Shown here piece after piece: positions 9,592 to 19,158 of a stretch of DNA of 56,226 nucleotides (its first letter is position 1; each line of letters starts with the position of its first letter). The stretch spans positions 3,935,001 through 3,991,226 of the forward strand of contig CP014609.1 of NCBI GenBank assembly GCA_001586195.1, given 5' to 3'. The notes under the pieces are model-generated. The model was not told the origin of the DNA, ran no database searches, and worked only from the letters and a program-made list of their open reading frames with translations. Made by a program: the position numbers and the translations under genes. This stretch comes from Solibacillus silvestris. Its GTDB lineage: Bacteria; Bacillota; Bacilli; Bacillales_A; Planococcaceae.

Positions 9592-10605
9592 GTGGAAGCA
9601 GGTGGAAAAGTGGATGCAATAATAAAAACAGGGAATAAAGCAGTCTATCCGATTATTTTCCCTTCTGACTATAGTGGATTGGGGAGTATTAACTGTTATG
9701 TCTACCAAAATGGAGAAGACTATACATTAATCGATGCGGGCATTAAAAATGAGGGATTTGAGCAGTTTTTTTATCGGAAATTGAAAGAATATAATATAGA
9801 AATTAATCAAATTACCGGTATTATTTTAACTCATTTTCATAATGATCATATCGGGGTAGTAAATCAGATTACGAATGATTACCGGATTCCTGTCTACGCC
9901 AGTGAAATTGCCATTCCTCGTTTGAAGTGTGAGGATGATTATTTACAGCAGAAGCTTAGCTTTTACTATGATTTGTATGAGCAATACGGCGTACCGGAAT
10001 TTGCCCGTGAACGAATGGCAAAAATGGAGAATACCCTTCAAAATAAAGAACAGGTGATGATCTATCCGCCGATTATGAAACTGGAAGACGGGCAAGCAAT
10101 CGGAGGATTACGCGTAATGACTGCTCCCGGGCATTCACCGGATTCAATTTGTTTGTTTGATGAGGAGACAGGATGGCTATTCGCGGGGGACTTTTTATTG
10201 GCTACTGGTATGACGAATGCTTTAATCGATCATGACGAATCAGGAGACATAACGAACCCGATTAGCCAATATATAGACTCGATTGAGAAAATAAAAGCAT
10301 ACAATGTGCGCACCGTATTTGCCGGACATAAAGAGATTTATGAAAACTTGAATGAAGTGATGGAGAAAAGCTTAAGTAAAATAGAATACAAGCTGCAAAA
10401 GGTTGTATCCAAAATTAGTGAAGGAAATCATACGGCGAAACAATTAGGAGATGCAATCTATGGTGCCCGTTTTGCGAAGTATTTTACATTTATAATTTCA
10501 GAAATTATCGGATTAACGCTCCTGGCAGAACAGCGCGGTTTAATTGTGCGTGAATTGCGGGGCGGGGATTGGTGTTTTTCAGTTACAAGTTTGATTGATC
10601 AATGA
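9592..10605 (+). CDS. Metallo-beta-lactamase-fold hydrolase
   Basis: About 337 residues. The N-terminal MBL domain carries the dinuclear zinc motif THFHNDHIG near residues 81-89, further His in APGHSPDS near residue 182, an Asp in FAGDFLL and a terminal GHKE. The C-terminal part (about 250-330) resembles the small winged-helix tail of glyoxalase-II-like and LACTB2-like MBL proteins. The substrate is unknown, and thioester or lactone hydrolysis is typical. The start is uncertain: GTG 9592 gives the longest form, but GTG 9610 has an AGGTGG just upstream. It lies on the same strand as the DinB gene, 115 bases on, and is closed by a strong terminator. Confidence 0.8.
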   Translation: MEAGGKVDAIIKTGNKAVYPIIFPSDYSGLGSINCYVYQNGEDYTLIDAGIKNEGFEQFFYRKLKEYNIEINQITGIILTHFHNDHIGVVNQITNDYRIPVYASEIAIPRLKCEDDYLQQKLSFYYDLYEQYGVPEFARERMAKMENTLQNKEQVMIYPPIMKLEDGQAIGGLRVMTAPGHSPDSICLFDEETGWLFAGDFLLATGMTNALIDHDESGDITNPISQYIDSIEKIKAYNVRTVFAGHKEIYENLNEVMEKSLSKIEYKLQKVVSKISEGNHTAKQLGDAIYGARFAKYFTFIISEIIGLTLLAEQRGLIVRELRGGDWCFSVTSLIDQ

Positions 10606-10636
10606 AAACAGCTGCCCGGGAGAGGCAGCTGTTTTT
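10605..10636. terminator. Terminator shared by convergent genes
   Basis: AAAACAGCTGCC (10605-10616) pairs with GGCAGCTGTTTT (10624-10635). It lies between the converging MBL and leucine-rich-repeat genes, with T runs on both strands. Confidence 0.88.
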
Positions 10637-10647
10637 GTTATAGCGTA

Positions 10648-12801
10648 TTATTTCCATCTCACATAAAGTGTCGTCGGAGTCGTTTGAGGTTGATTCCATT
10701 TTGCGAAAGCTTTTGTATACTTACTCGTTGTATAAAGATTGTTCAGCGGTTTTGTATTGATACCAAATTCATATTTAGCAGATGCTTTATTAATGTCGGC
10801 GGATTTAATAATCGTTGTTTTCTTACCTTGTAATGTAATGGTTTTCAGCGGATTCATAAGCACTGAACTGAACTCTACTGACTGGACATTTGCAGGAACT
10901 GTCAGCTTTGTTAGCTTGTTATTGAAAAAAGCACCATTGCTGATTGTCGTTACTTTCGAAGGGATCGTAATCGAACTCAGCGCATTGTTCGCAAACACAG
11001 CTTCTTTCAATACTTTTATATTTTTAGAAATTTGGACAGATTTTAATTTGTTATTAGCAAATACATACGGTCCCATCGCTGTTACACTGTCCGGTATGAT
11101 GATGGAAGTTAACCTGTTCATATCAAAGGCATGCTGGCCAATTGATGTTAACCCGTATTTTAATGAAACAGATGATAAAGCATTGTCTATGAATGCATAT
11201 TGTTCGATAACTTTAATGTTTTTAGGAATCGTCACTTTAGTTAACTTATTATCCGCAAACACAAAGCTTTCAATCTCAGTTAGCTTTGACGGAATGGTAA
11301 TTTTAGTTAATTTATTATCGCTAAAGGCTCCGTACTTAATACTTTGCACATTTTCTGGGAGTGTTAGCGATGTTAATTCGTTTGTTTCAAAAGCTTGGTC
11401 ACCAATTAGCTTTAATGTTGCCGGGAATTTCACAGATTTAAGTTTATTTGTATGAAAAGCGAAACTTTCAATGGTTATGATAGATTTTGGAATTGTTACA
11501 TCTGTTAGTTTATTGTTCGCAAATGCATTGGCCGAAATAGTATTTAAACCATCTGACAACGTTAATGCTGTCAAACTATTAAAGTCAAATGCATATTGTC
11601 CTATATTTGTTACGCTGTTCGGTAATGATAGGCGCGGCAGCTTATTGTACTGGAATGCACTGTGGCCAATTGTCTGTAATGAATTCGGTAAAGTTAAACT
11701 TGTAATTGCATTGTTTGCAAAAGCAAAGTCTGGAATGGTTTTAATGCCTTTGCCGACTTTTACTTGGGACAAGCGGTTTGCGTAAAAGGCTTTTTTGCCA
11801 AGGTGCGTAACAGAGTCCGGGATCGAGACGCCGGCAATTTTATTCCTGCTGAATGCTTCCTTACCGATTTTTTTCAAGTTGTTCGGTAAGACAAGAGTTT
11901 TCCCTCCAAATATGTTATCACTGAAGCTAAACGCATTGTTGCCAATTATTTCCAAATTAGCAGGGAGTTGAAGCGGCTTATTTTTATCGTAATTAACGGA
12001 TGCAAATGCATAAGGTCCGATAACACGAATTGTATTTGGCAATGTTACACTAAATGGCTCTTTATTCATTGCTTTGTTAGTAGCCGGAATGATGGAGTGT
12101 TTAGTTGTAAAGGCAAATGGTGCGATTTCGGTAACGGGAATGCCATTGATGGCAGCCGGAATATTGAACGACTCAGCGCCTGCATTTTCGTCAAAGCCGG
12201 TAATTTTAATTTCCTGTTTACCGTTATATTCGGTAATAGCATAATATAAATTTTCATATTGGTGGTCCTGATTACTTTGTAAATGAGCAGGTAATGTCAC
12301 ATCTACTTTACGATCGCTGTATAGAGCGCCGACGATTGATGAACCAATTGTTGTGACTGAATCTGGAACAGTAAGGGATGAAATGGAATTCCCCATAAAG
12401 GCTTCTGTCCCGATTTCTTCAAGTCCGACTGGTAATGTAACGTTTTGAAGAGAGTTGTTTATAAATGCTCCATCACCGATTCGTTTCAACGTTTTGGGAA
12501 AACTAACGGTATGGACGATTCTCTCTTCATAATCAGGAGCATCATAATTAAACCATTCTGTATCAATCGCAAAAGCATTATCCGCAATTTCCGTTACAGG
12601 AAAGCCGGCGATTGTTTCGGGAATAGTTAAGTCTTTTGGTGCAGAAGAGCCAATAATTCGTACCTCTTGTTTTCCATTTTCAGCTGTAAAAATTACATAA
12701 TAGAAATTCTTGTATGTCTCATATGGTGCAGCAGTTGCAGAACTGCAAAATCCGATAATAGAAACGAGCATTAACGCACAGGTAATAATGATTTTTTTCA
12801 T
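10648..12801 (-). CDS. Secreted BspA-type leucine-rich repeat protein
   Basis: A 717-residue exported protein. Residues 1-25 form a signal peptide (KK, hydrophobic core, then ATAAP). The rest is mostly LRR_5 / BspA-like repeats of about 23 residues built on LTSLTLPNSLxTIGxxAFxxNKL, with some 25 units. A short lead-in (about 28-60) and a similar block near 185-215 contain YYxxxxxNGKQExxIxG, which may be an internal duplication. The last 60 residues leave the repeat pattern. There is no LPXTG, SLH or other anchor, so it may be released or held non-covalently. Such proteins often bind host or matrix proteins. The antisense frames over this gene come from the repeat periodicity. Confidence 0.87.
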   Translation of the reverse strand: MKKIIITCALMLVSIIGFCSSATAAPYETYKNFYYVIFTAENGKQEVRIIGSSAPKDLTIPETIAGFPVTEIADNAFAIDTEWFNYDAPDYEERIVHTVSFPKTLKRIGDGAFINNSLQNVTLPVGLEEIGTEAFMGNSISSLTVPDSVTTIGSSIVGALYSDRKVDVTLPAHLQSNQDHQYENLYYAITEYNGKQEIKITGFDENAGAESFNIPAAINGIPVTEIAPFAFTTKHSIIPATNKAMNKEPFSVTLPNTIRVIGPYAFASVNYDKNKPLQLPANLEIIGNNAFSFSDNIFGGKTLVLPNNLKKIGKEAFSRNKIAGVSIPDSVTHLGKKAFYANRLSQVKVGKGIKTIPDFAFANNAITSLTLPNSLQTIGHSAFQYNKLPRLSLPNSVTNIGQYAFDFNSLTALTLSDGLNTISANAFANNKLTDVTIPKSIITIESFAFHTNKLKSVKFPATLKLIGDQAFETNELTSLTLPENVQSIKYGAFSDNKLTKITIPSKLTEIESFVFADNKLTKVTIPKNIKVIEQYAFIDNALSSVSLKYGLTSIGQHAFDMNRLTSIIIPDSVTAMGPYVFANNKLKSVQISKNIKVLKEAVFANNALSSITIPSKVTTISNGAFFNNKLTKLTVPANVQSVEFSSVLMNPLKTITLQGKKTTIIKSADINKASAKYEFGINTKPLNNLYTTSKYTKAFAKWNQPQTTPTTLYVRWK

Positions 12802-12903
12802 AGGTTAAATCCTTTCTTTATTTTGGAATTAACGTACAGACGGATTATTTGGAAATAAGTTTCAAAATTAAATAAATATTTTTTAGTGGTAAATTACAAC
12901 TTG

Positions 12904-12940
12904 AAAAGGTTCCTTCCACCTTATTAGACAAGAACCTTTT
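12904..12940 (-). terminator. Terminator of the minus-strand SLH gene
   Basis: AAAAGGTTC (12904-12912) pairs with GAACCTTTT (12932-12940). On the minus strand it directly follows the SLH gene stop and ends in a T-rich tract. Confidence 0.75.
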
Positions 12941-12942
12941 TG

Positions 12943-14004
12943 CTACTCTAAAGTGAGCGTTCCACTAAATGTCGTTCCTTGATCACGGCCGGCTTCACAA
13001 TAAAACTCGGTTGTTTTAATTGTCTTATTAGTAAGCCTTTCGAATTCAATAACACAACGGTCACCATCCGCTGTTTTGGATAACCGCGCTTTTGTATCGG
13101 CTGTGAATGTCGCTGTTCCTTCAATCGTGCCGGATGCCCAGCCGTCATACGTATAATAGGTCAATTGGAAACCGGTTTTCGTACTATTAGAGATTGTTAA
13201 TACACGCCCCTTTGAATCAAGGTCTCCTTTACCGTAAGTATGAAAATACGTATACTCGCCATTCCAAGATTTATTTGGCTTCTTGTCGGCAGTAGGGGAC
13301 CAGTTTGCACCTGTGCCCAATGTTTTATCAAGCATACTGCGGGCGGAAGAAGCACGTTCATAAAGCGGGCTATTACTAGCAAAGCTTTCTTCTGCCATGT
13401 CAGAACGATAAAAGAAGTTTTTATTTTGCATGTTATAGAAAAACAGAACAAGCTGTGCACGTGTTAAATTATTTGTTGTACCGAAAAAATGCTGTAAATT
13501 AGTTTGCTCATACTTTGCGTTTTGTCCGTTAGAAATATCATGATCCAGTAAAAAACGGATTGCTTTATTTAAAGTCGTTTGTCCATCCGCTATATAGGCA
13601 ATCGCCTGTGCAACAGTTCCCCGTTTTACAGCTGCACCTCGAATACTGTTATGGAAATAGCCGTTTAAAGGTACTTGATAGGCGGCAAGCGTATTATAGT
13701 TTGCATCGGATGGAATCTCTTTCTTTGTGAACTTATCCAGTTCTTCCGAGACAGGTTCCAACTCAAAATAGCTAACTAAAATTTGAGCAAATTGTTGTTC
13801 TGTGACGGGTTGGTTTGGACGGAATGTACCGTTAGCATAGCCGTTTATAATATTAAAATCATATGCCCATTTAATTGCGTCATACGCATAATGGTTTGTC
13901 GGGACATCTTTAAACACTTGCTTCGCTGCCCCCGAGTTGGTTGGAGAAATAAAAAAAGACAGCCCTACAATAATAGAAATAATTGTGAAGTAGAAGCGTT
14001 TCAT
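12943..14004 (-). CDS. Exported protein with N-terminal SLH domain
   Basis: A 353-residue protein with a signal peptide (about 1-26, ending near SGAAK). An SLH domain follows (about 29-80: VFKDVPTNHYAYDAIKWA, then GYANGTFRPNQPVT). More degenerate SLH-like segments lie around 85-195 (PLNGYFHNSIRG and NNLTRAQLVLFFY). SLH domains bind pyruvylated secondary cell-wall polymer, so this is a cell-surface protein. The C-terminal region (about 235-353) looks like a small beta-sandwich of unknown role with two Cys. AGGAGG precedes the start. It is divergent from the next SLH gene. Confidence 0.83.
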   Translation of the reverse strand: MKRFYFTIISIIVGLSFFISPTNSGAAKQVFKDVPTNHYAYDAIKWAYDFNIINGYANGTFRPNQPVTEQQFAQILVSYFELEPVSEELDKFTKKEIPSDANYNTLAAYQVPLNGYFHNSIRGAAVKRGTVAQAIAYIADGQTTLNKAIRFLLDHDISNGQNAKYEQTNLQHFFGTTNNLTRAQLVLFFYNMQNKNFFYRSDMAEESFASNSPLYERASSARSMLDKTLGTGANWSPTADKKPNKSWNGEYTYFHTYGKGDLDSKGRVLTISNSTKTGFQLTYYTYDGWASGTIEGTATFTADTKARLSKTADGDRCVIEFERLTNKTIKTTEFYCEAGRDQGTTFSGTLTLE

Positions 14005-14146
14005 AAAAAAACCTCCTCTTTATAATTGGATTATTTTTACTTTACCATGACTGCCTCCTGTTTCCACTTACTTTTTATTCTAAAATATGGGATAAGAGCC
14101 GATATAATAGATATGGTATATAAAATGAGAATAGGTAGTGATCCAT

Positions 14147-15898
14147 ATGAATAAATCAAAGTTAATGCTAGCTGCATTGGCCGCAATCCCGGTAAGTATT
14201 GGGATGATAGGGGAAGTAGAGGCAGAGGGAGCAGCTGCGGCTGATATTGTCGCAGCAGATAAAGTCAGAGAAATGATTCAAACGTTAAACGAAGAGTCCA
14301 CTCCTACTGAAATCAGTGCAGCACGAAAAGCATATGATGCATTAAACAGCGAGGCGAAAAAGCTAATACAAGTAGTTACAAACCTTGAATACTTCGAAAG
14401 CCGGTTAGCTGTTCAAAAGGCACAAGCTGAAAAAGAAGCGAAAGTCGTGATGGACCGCATTAATCGTATCGATAAATTGAAATATACAGAAGCTCAAATT
14501 AAAAGTATACGTATGGCGTACAATGCGCTGAGTGATCTTGCGAAGTCGTCTGTAACAAACCTCCACATTTTAATTGATGGTGAGAATTATATTATTTATC
14601 AAAATACTGTTGTGAAGCAGGCAAAGCTTGATGCCAACGCATTTGATATATATATGAACGATATTAGCCGCAGCTCGACAACACAGGAAATTGCGAGAGC
14701 CCGATCACTATACAACAACTTATCGGCAGAAGCGAAAAGACATGTAACATCGTGGGAAAAGCTTGTTCGTCTTGAAACAATGTGGAGAGATCCGTATTAT
14801 ATTGAGCTTGTGTATACGTACTATCCTGATTATATTCATGAAATAAAGCCGGGCGGAGTAGTCATCGAGAAGCCGGCATATGATCCGCTTTACATTCCGG
14901 ATGATTCAGCAAGTACAGTTGTGACATCAATTCCGAAAACAGCAACTTGGTCACACTATGAAACGATGACCTATCAAAATGGCCGGTATACAACACAAAT
15001 AACTACTTCTCAAGTAAAAAATATTACAGACCGGAATATGCGTTTAAAAGCGGGAGATATTGAAATCATTATTCCTACATCGGAAATACAGTCTTCTACA
15101 GCTACAGTCGGTGTGTCTGTAAATGTAGCCAATAATCAGCTTCACATCCAATTTACAGAAGGAAATCGTGCAAAAACTTTTGAAAATACAGTAGAAGTCC
15201 ATGTTCCGGTATCTAAATTACAGGCAAATACTTCGCAAGTTATACAACGTCTTCTATCAACCGGTACATCACCTGCATCCTATAAAGTAGATGGCTCGAA
15301 ATTCATTATCCGTACAGCCACAGGTGGTACATTTAAAGCAGCGAATAGCAGCGTTATTTATACGGATATTCCAAACAATGACCAAGGACGTGCAATTCGA
15401 GAGCTGGCAAAGCGCGGCATTCTATTTAATACGAAAAGCCGTCTAGTTCAAACCTATAAACAAGTAAGCAAACTCGATGCAGCGGTAATGATTGCATCGG
15501 CACTGGATTTATCAAGTAACGCCAAATCGAAATATCTGGATATAGCAAATGCGCAGCAATTAAAACTAGTCCAGGGGTTATTGGAAGCAGGCATCATGAG
15601 TGGTGCAACATCGAGCCGTTTTACACCTAATGCTTCGGTGACAAAGCAAGAAGCAGCCATTATTATTGCCAACATGTACCGCTATTTAAATCAGGATTTT
15701 GCGAAAGTATACAATGAATTAAACATTAGCTATACGGATATTGCAAACCTGACATTTGAAGCGCGTCAAAGCATTGCAATTCTAGAGCTGTTTGGTGTTG
15801 TCGATGGGCAGGGTCCATTTAGTCCTGAGAAAACATTATCACGCGGCGAGTTTGCCGAACTTATTTACAATGCGTTAATAGCAATCGACTATTTATAA
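14147..15898 (+). CDS. Exported protein with C-terminal SLH domains
   Basis: The ATG at 14147 is chosen over an upstream GTG (14138) because AGGTAG lies seven bases before it. About 583 residues. There is a signal peptide ending near VEAEG, then two or three helical modules of about 70 residues (AARKAYDALNSEAKKLI, IRMAYNALSDLAKSSV, ARSLYNNLSAEAKRHV) like the Ig-linker repeats of SLH proteins. A beta-rich domain follows (about 260-400) and three SLH units at the C-terminus (from IYTDIPNNDQ to the end). It is a predicted S-layer-associated surface protein. A TATAAT-like box lies at 14103-14108 without a convincing -35. Confidence 0.85.
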   Translation: MNKSKLMLAALAAIPVSIGMIGEVEAEGAAAADIVAADKVREMIQTLNEESTPTEISAARKAYDALNSEAKKLIQVVTNLEYFESRLAVQKAQAEKEAKVVMDRINRIDKLKYTEAQIKSIRMAYNALSDLAKSSVTNLHILIDGENYIIYQNTVVKQAKLDANAFDIYMNDISRSSTTQEIARARSLYNNLSAEAKRHVTSWEKLVRLETMWRDPYYIELVYTYYPDYIHEIKPGGVVIEKPAYDPLYIPDDSASTVVTSIPKTATWSHYETMTYQNGRYTTQITTSQVKNITDRNMRLKAGDIEIIIPTSEIQSSTATVGVSVNVANNQLHIQFTEGNRAKTFENTVEVHVPVSKLQANTSQVIQRLLSTGTSPASYKVDGSKFIIRTATGGTFKAANSSVIYTDIPNNDQGRAIRELAKRGILFNTKSRLVQTYKQVSKLDAAVMIASALDLSSNAKSKYLDIANAQQLKLVQGLLEAGIMSGATSSRFTPNASVTKQEAAIIIANMYRYLNQDFAKVYNELNISYTDIANLTFEARQSIAILELFGVVDGQGPFSPEKTLSRGEFAELIYNALIAIDYL

Positions 15899-15935
15899 AA
15901 TTGATTGGTCCCGGAGTGGAAATCAATTTTTACGT
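15897..15935. repeat. Core-less remnant of the repeat element seen at 48789-48945
   Basis: AAAATTGATTGG followed directly by CCCGGAGTGGAAATCAATTT reproduces both ends of the 157-base element at 48789-48945, with one mismatch in the right end and the structured core missing. It begins right at the stop codon of the SLH gene. Confidence 0.65.
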
Positions 15936-15941
15936 ACATCG

Positions 15942-15981
15942 AAAAAACCTCCTTTTTCTCACAAAGAAAAAGGGGGTTTTT
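15942..15981 (+). terminator. Terminator after the SLH gene
   Basis: An A-run, ACCTCCTTTTTCT and its near-complement AGAAAAAGGGGGTTTTT form a long hairpin with a T tract. Confidence 0.8.
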
Positions 15982-16062
15982 GGGTATGTCTCGCACAGAG
16001 TGGAAAATTAGCAATAATAGGTTTGACTGCTAAGCTGAAAACAGAAAAATCCGTAGGAACTT

Positions 16063-16092
16063 CTGACAATTCCCTTACAAATACGCTATAAT
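16063..16092 (+). promoter_or_regulatory. Sigma-A promoter of the AEC permease gene
   Basis: CTGACA (16063-16068), an 18-base spacer and TATAAT (16087-16092), 38 bases before the chosen ATG. Confidence 0.65.
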
Positions 16093-16130
16093 TAACTACT
16101 ACAGCACACATGCACAAAAGGAGTTTTCGC

Positions 16131-17060
16131 ATGGTCTATTTATCGATGATTTTCTTCAAAATTGTTGCACCGATTTTAATTTTACTTATTATAGGTGCTA
16201 TTTTACAGCGCAAGTTTCAGTTTAACCTTAAAGCATTATCCCACCTCATTACATACTGTTTCATGCCGGCTGCGGTATTTATCAATATTTATGAAACATC
16301 CATTGAAATGAGTGTGCTTGGACAAATTACGATTTTTATTATTTTGTTTATCGGTGCGCAAATGCTGTTAAGTCAGCTGCTCACAAAGTTGTTAAAACTT
16401 GATAAAAAGGAAGCGGCTGTTTTTAAAAACAGTGTTGTCCTTATAAACTCCGGTAACTATGGGATCCCGGTTGCACAAATGATTTTCGCAACCCAGCCGA
16501 TCGGGGTAGCGATTCAAGTTATTCTTGTTATTTTTCAAAATATGACGACGTATACATATGGCTTGTATAATTTAATCTCATCAACAAAATCAGGATTAGC
16601 GATTGTCCGGGACTTTTTGAAAATGCCGATCGTTCATGCGCTAATTATTGGTGCGGCATTAAATTATTTTAGTGTACCGATCCCGGAAACGTTTAGTATT
16701 CCGCTGGAGCATATTGCAGACGGATTTGTGGCGGTTGCACTTATAACATTAGGTGCGCAGCTTTCTACAATCGAAATGCGCTCGATGTTCAATAAAACGA
16801 TTTTTGTCAGCTGCTTTACACGATTAATAGTCGGCCCTGCAACAGCACTAGTTATTATTTTTGCATTGGGTCTGGACGGAGTAGTGGCACAATCGCTATT
16901 TATCGCAAGTGCATTCCCGACATCAAGAAACAGTTCCAGCTTAGCACTGGAGTATGATATTGAATCGGCAACAGCTGCCCAGACAGTACTGTTTTCAACG
17001 ATTATCAGCTGTTTAACCGTGACGTTTGTTATTTATTTATCGACGATTTTATTTGCTTAG
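16131..17060 (+). CDS. AEC-family permease
   Basis: The start at 16131 is preferred to the in-frame ATG at 16110 because AAAAGGAG lies seven bases before it and inside the longer form. The 309-residue protein has about ten hydrophobic segments in two halves and the auxin efflux carrier (AEC) pattern, with the Asn-containing NSVVLINSGNYGIPVA in the middle and FPTSRNSSSLALEY near the end. AEC proteins export or exchange small organic acids such as malate or malonate. The substrate here is unknown. It has its own promoter and terminator. Confidence 0.83.
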   Translation: MVYLSMIFFKIVAPILILLIIGAILQRKFQFNLKALSHLITYCFMPAAVFINIYETSIEMSVLGQITIFIILFIGAQMLLSQLLTKLLKLDKKEAAVFKNSVVLINSGNYGIPVAQMIFATQPIGVAIQVILVIFQNMTTYTYGLYNLISSTKSGLAIVRDFLKMPIVHALIIGAALNYFSVPIPETFSIPLEHIADGFVAVALITLGAQLSTIEMRSMFNKTIFVSCFTRLIVGPATALVIIFALGLDGVVAQSLFIASAFPTSRNSSSLALEYDIESATAAQTVLFSTIISCLTVTFVIYLSTILFA

Positions 17061-17134
17061 AAAAGGGAATCAAATAGAATTAAAAGTTTGATTGGAAAAG
17101 GTTAAAACGAAACGGATATTTTTACGCACAGCTT

Positions 17135-17171
17135 AAAAACCCATTTTTCTCTATGAGAAAAATGGGTTTTT
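17135..17171 (+). terminator. Terminator after the AEC permease
   Basis: AAAAACCCATTTTTCT (17135-17150) pairs perfectly with AGAAAAATGGGTTTTT (17156-17171). Confidence 0.82.
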
Positions 17172-17198
17172 GGGTTATGTGGCAGCCCTTTTTGTATA

Positions 17199-17235
17199 TA
17201 AAAAACCGCAAGTATCCCCTCAGATACTCGCGGCT
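17199..17235 (-). terminator. Terminator of the catalase gene
   Basis: On the minus strand a CCGCGAGTATC / GATACTTGCGG hairpin is followed by a run of T. It lies about 115 bases beyond the catalase stop. Confidence 0.75.
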
Positions 17236-17350
17236 GTAAGCGATTATAGTTGGATATCAATAACGCTTTCGTAATCTAGTAAACACTAAATCAATGAAAA
17301 GCTAGTGAATTTAACAATTTGAGCAAGAAGCTAAATTCATAGAGTACTTC

Positions 17351-18841
17351 TTAGTACATACTTACCGTATTAGAGTATGGGTTTGAAAGGTCCATACCAT
17401 CTAATGAAAGACCCATTGCCTTCGCTACACCTTCACCATATGCTGGATCAGCTAAGTAGCAGTGTAAAATGTGACGACGTTTGATGAATTCTTCAACACC
17501 GTTCATTTCTGCAGCAGTTGTTTCGAATAAACGTTGTTGCTGTTCCGGCGTTTGAAGACGGAATAATTTACCTGGTTGCTCGAAGTAGTTGTTGTCATCT
17601 TCACGGAAGTCGTAGATGTCAGCTGGACCATCAAGAGCTAATGCAGGGTCTTTATATTGTGTTTGACCTTGTAATGCGCCATAGCTATTTGGATAGTAAG
17701 TAATTGCAGAACCACGGTTTCCATCAGCACGACCTTGACCATCACGGTGATATACCATGAATGGGCATTTTGGTGTGTTTACTGGAATTTGGTGGTGGTT
17801 AACACCTAAACGGTAACGAGTTGCATCTTGGTATGCGAATAAACGAGCTTGCAGCATACGGTCTGGTGAGAATGAAATACCAGGTACAACGTTTGATGGA
17901 GCGAATGCAGCTTGCTCAACATCAGCGAAGTAGTTTTCCGGGTTACGGTTTAATTCGAACTCTCCAACTTCCATTAATGGGTACTCAGATTTGTACCAAA
18001 CTTTTGTTAAGTCGAATGGGTTGTCCTTAGAGTTGCGAGCTTGCTCTTCAGTCATCACTTGAATGTACATTTTCCATTTCGGGAAATCGCCTTTTTCGAT
18101 TGAATCGAATAGGTCACGTTGTGAAGATTCACGGTCTTTACCAATAATTTCAGCAGCTTCTGCACCAGTCAGGTTTTTAATACCTTGTTGTGTACGGAAG
18201 TGGAATTTCACGTATACACGTTCGCCAGCTTCGTTGATCATTGAGTAAGTGTGAGATCCGAAACCGTGCATGTTGCGGTAACCTGCTGGAATACCACGGT
18301 CAGACATTACGATTGTTACTTGATGTAAAGCTTCTGGTAATGAAGTCCAGAAATCCCAGTTTGAGTTGCCGTTATGCATGTTTGTTTTTGGATCACGCTT
18401 AACTACGTGGTTTAAATCCGGGAAGTGTAATGGGTCACGGAAGAAGAATACAGGTGTGTTGTTACCAACCATATCCCAGTTACCTTCTTCAGTGTAGAAT
18501 TTTAATGCGAAACCGCGAATATCACGCTCAGCATCAGCCGCACCGCGCTCACCTGCTACAGTTGAGAAACGTGCGAACATTTCTGTTTTCTTACCAACTT
18601 CAGAGAAAATTTTTGCTTTTGTATATTTTGTGATGTCATGCGTTACAGTAAATGTACCGAATGCACCAGAACCTTTTGCGTGCATACGACGCTCAGGAAT
18701 TACTTCTCGGTTAAAATTCGCTAATTTCTCAATTAGGAATACGTCTTGTAATAAGATTGGGCCACGGCGACCAGCTGTTTGCGAATCATCGTTCGATACT
18801 ACTGGAGCACCAGTAATTGTTGTTAAACGTTCGTTTGTCAT
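17351..18841 (-). CDS. katA: Haem catalase, small-subunit type
   Basis: A 496-residue monofunctional catalase that breaks down H2O2. The catalytic His54 lies in [11 protein letters not shown], Asn127 in [13 protein letters not shown], and the proximal haem-ligand Tyr in [14 protein letters not shown] near residue 337. Length and motifs fit the KatA group of Bacillales. AGGAGG lies 8 bases before the start. A PerR-box-like sequence upstream (18918-18932) suggests peroxide-regulated expression. It stands alone between the AEC and SLC13 transporters. It may protect against peroxide made by the many flavoenzymes nearby, though catalases of this kind are general. Confidence 0.95.
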   Translation of the reverse strand: MTNERLTTITGAPVVSNDDSQTAGRRGPILLQDVFLIEKLANFNREVIPERRMHAKGSGAFGTFTVTHDITKYTKAKIFSEVGKKTEMFARFSTVAGERGAADAERDIRGFALKFYTEEGNWDMVGNNTPVFFFRDPLHFPDLNHVVKRDPKTNMHNGNSNWDFWTSLPEALHQVTIVMSDRGIPAGYRNMHGFGSHTYSMINEAGERVYVKFHFRTQQGIKNLTGAEAAEIIGKDRESSQRDLFDSIEKGDFPKWKMYIQVMTEEQARNSKDNPFDLTKVWYKSEYPLMEVGEFELNRNPENYFADVEQAAFAPSNVVPGISFSPDRMLQARLFAYQDATRYRLGVNHHQIPVNTPKCPFMVYHRDGQGRADGNRGSAITYYPNSYGALQGQTQYKDPALALDGPADIYDFREDDNNYFEQPGKLFRLQTPEQQQRLFETTAAEMNGVEEFIKRRHILHCYLADPAYGEGVAKAMGLSLDGMDLSNPYSNTVSMY

Positions 18842-19158
18842 GTATAGTTCCTCCTAAATCTTTTTGAAAAACTCTTCATAAATAATATAACAAATCTAAA
18901 TCATAATTTCTACTAGATTATAATAATTCTTTTTAAGGAATCTTTATATTAAAGAACTGGTTATTATATATGGATATTAATGAAAATTCCGATAATATAG
19001 TTTTCTAGTAAATTATACCTTTTTCCAGCTTAGAAAGATAAAGATTGCTCCGCATTTTTGGTCAATAATCACTTTTTACTTGTTTATCGACAAATATGGG
19101 TAGTTCTTCTATTATTACCTATATAGTAGAGGCAATTACTTTACGAAAGGACATAAGC
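18842..19158. other. Regulatory gap between catalase and SLC13-type transporter genes
   Basis: I see no gene here. It holds the catalase ribosome site and PerR-like box and, for the plus strand, a candidate promoter TCGACA (19087-19092), 17 bases, TATTAT (19110-19115). That promoter would start transcription after the upstream in-frame ATG at 19096. Confidence 0.5.
18918..18932. promoter_or_regulatory. PerR-box-like operator upstream of katA
   Basis: TTATAATAATTCTTT matches 12 of 15 positions of the PerR consensus TTATAATNATTATAA as I remember it. The position, about 77 bases upstream of the catalase start, is suitable. Confidence 0.5.

Noticed and set aside
10739..11785. Long plus-strand frames opposite the leucine-rich repeat gene
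   Set aside because: They mirror the repeat periodicity of the real minus-strand gene and lack ribosome sites.
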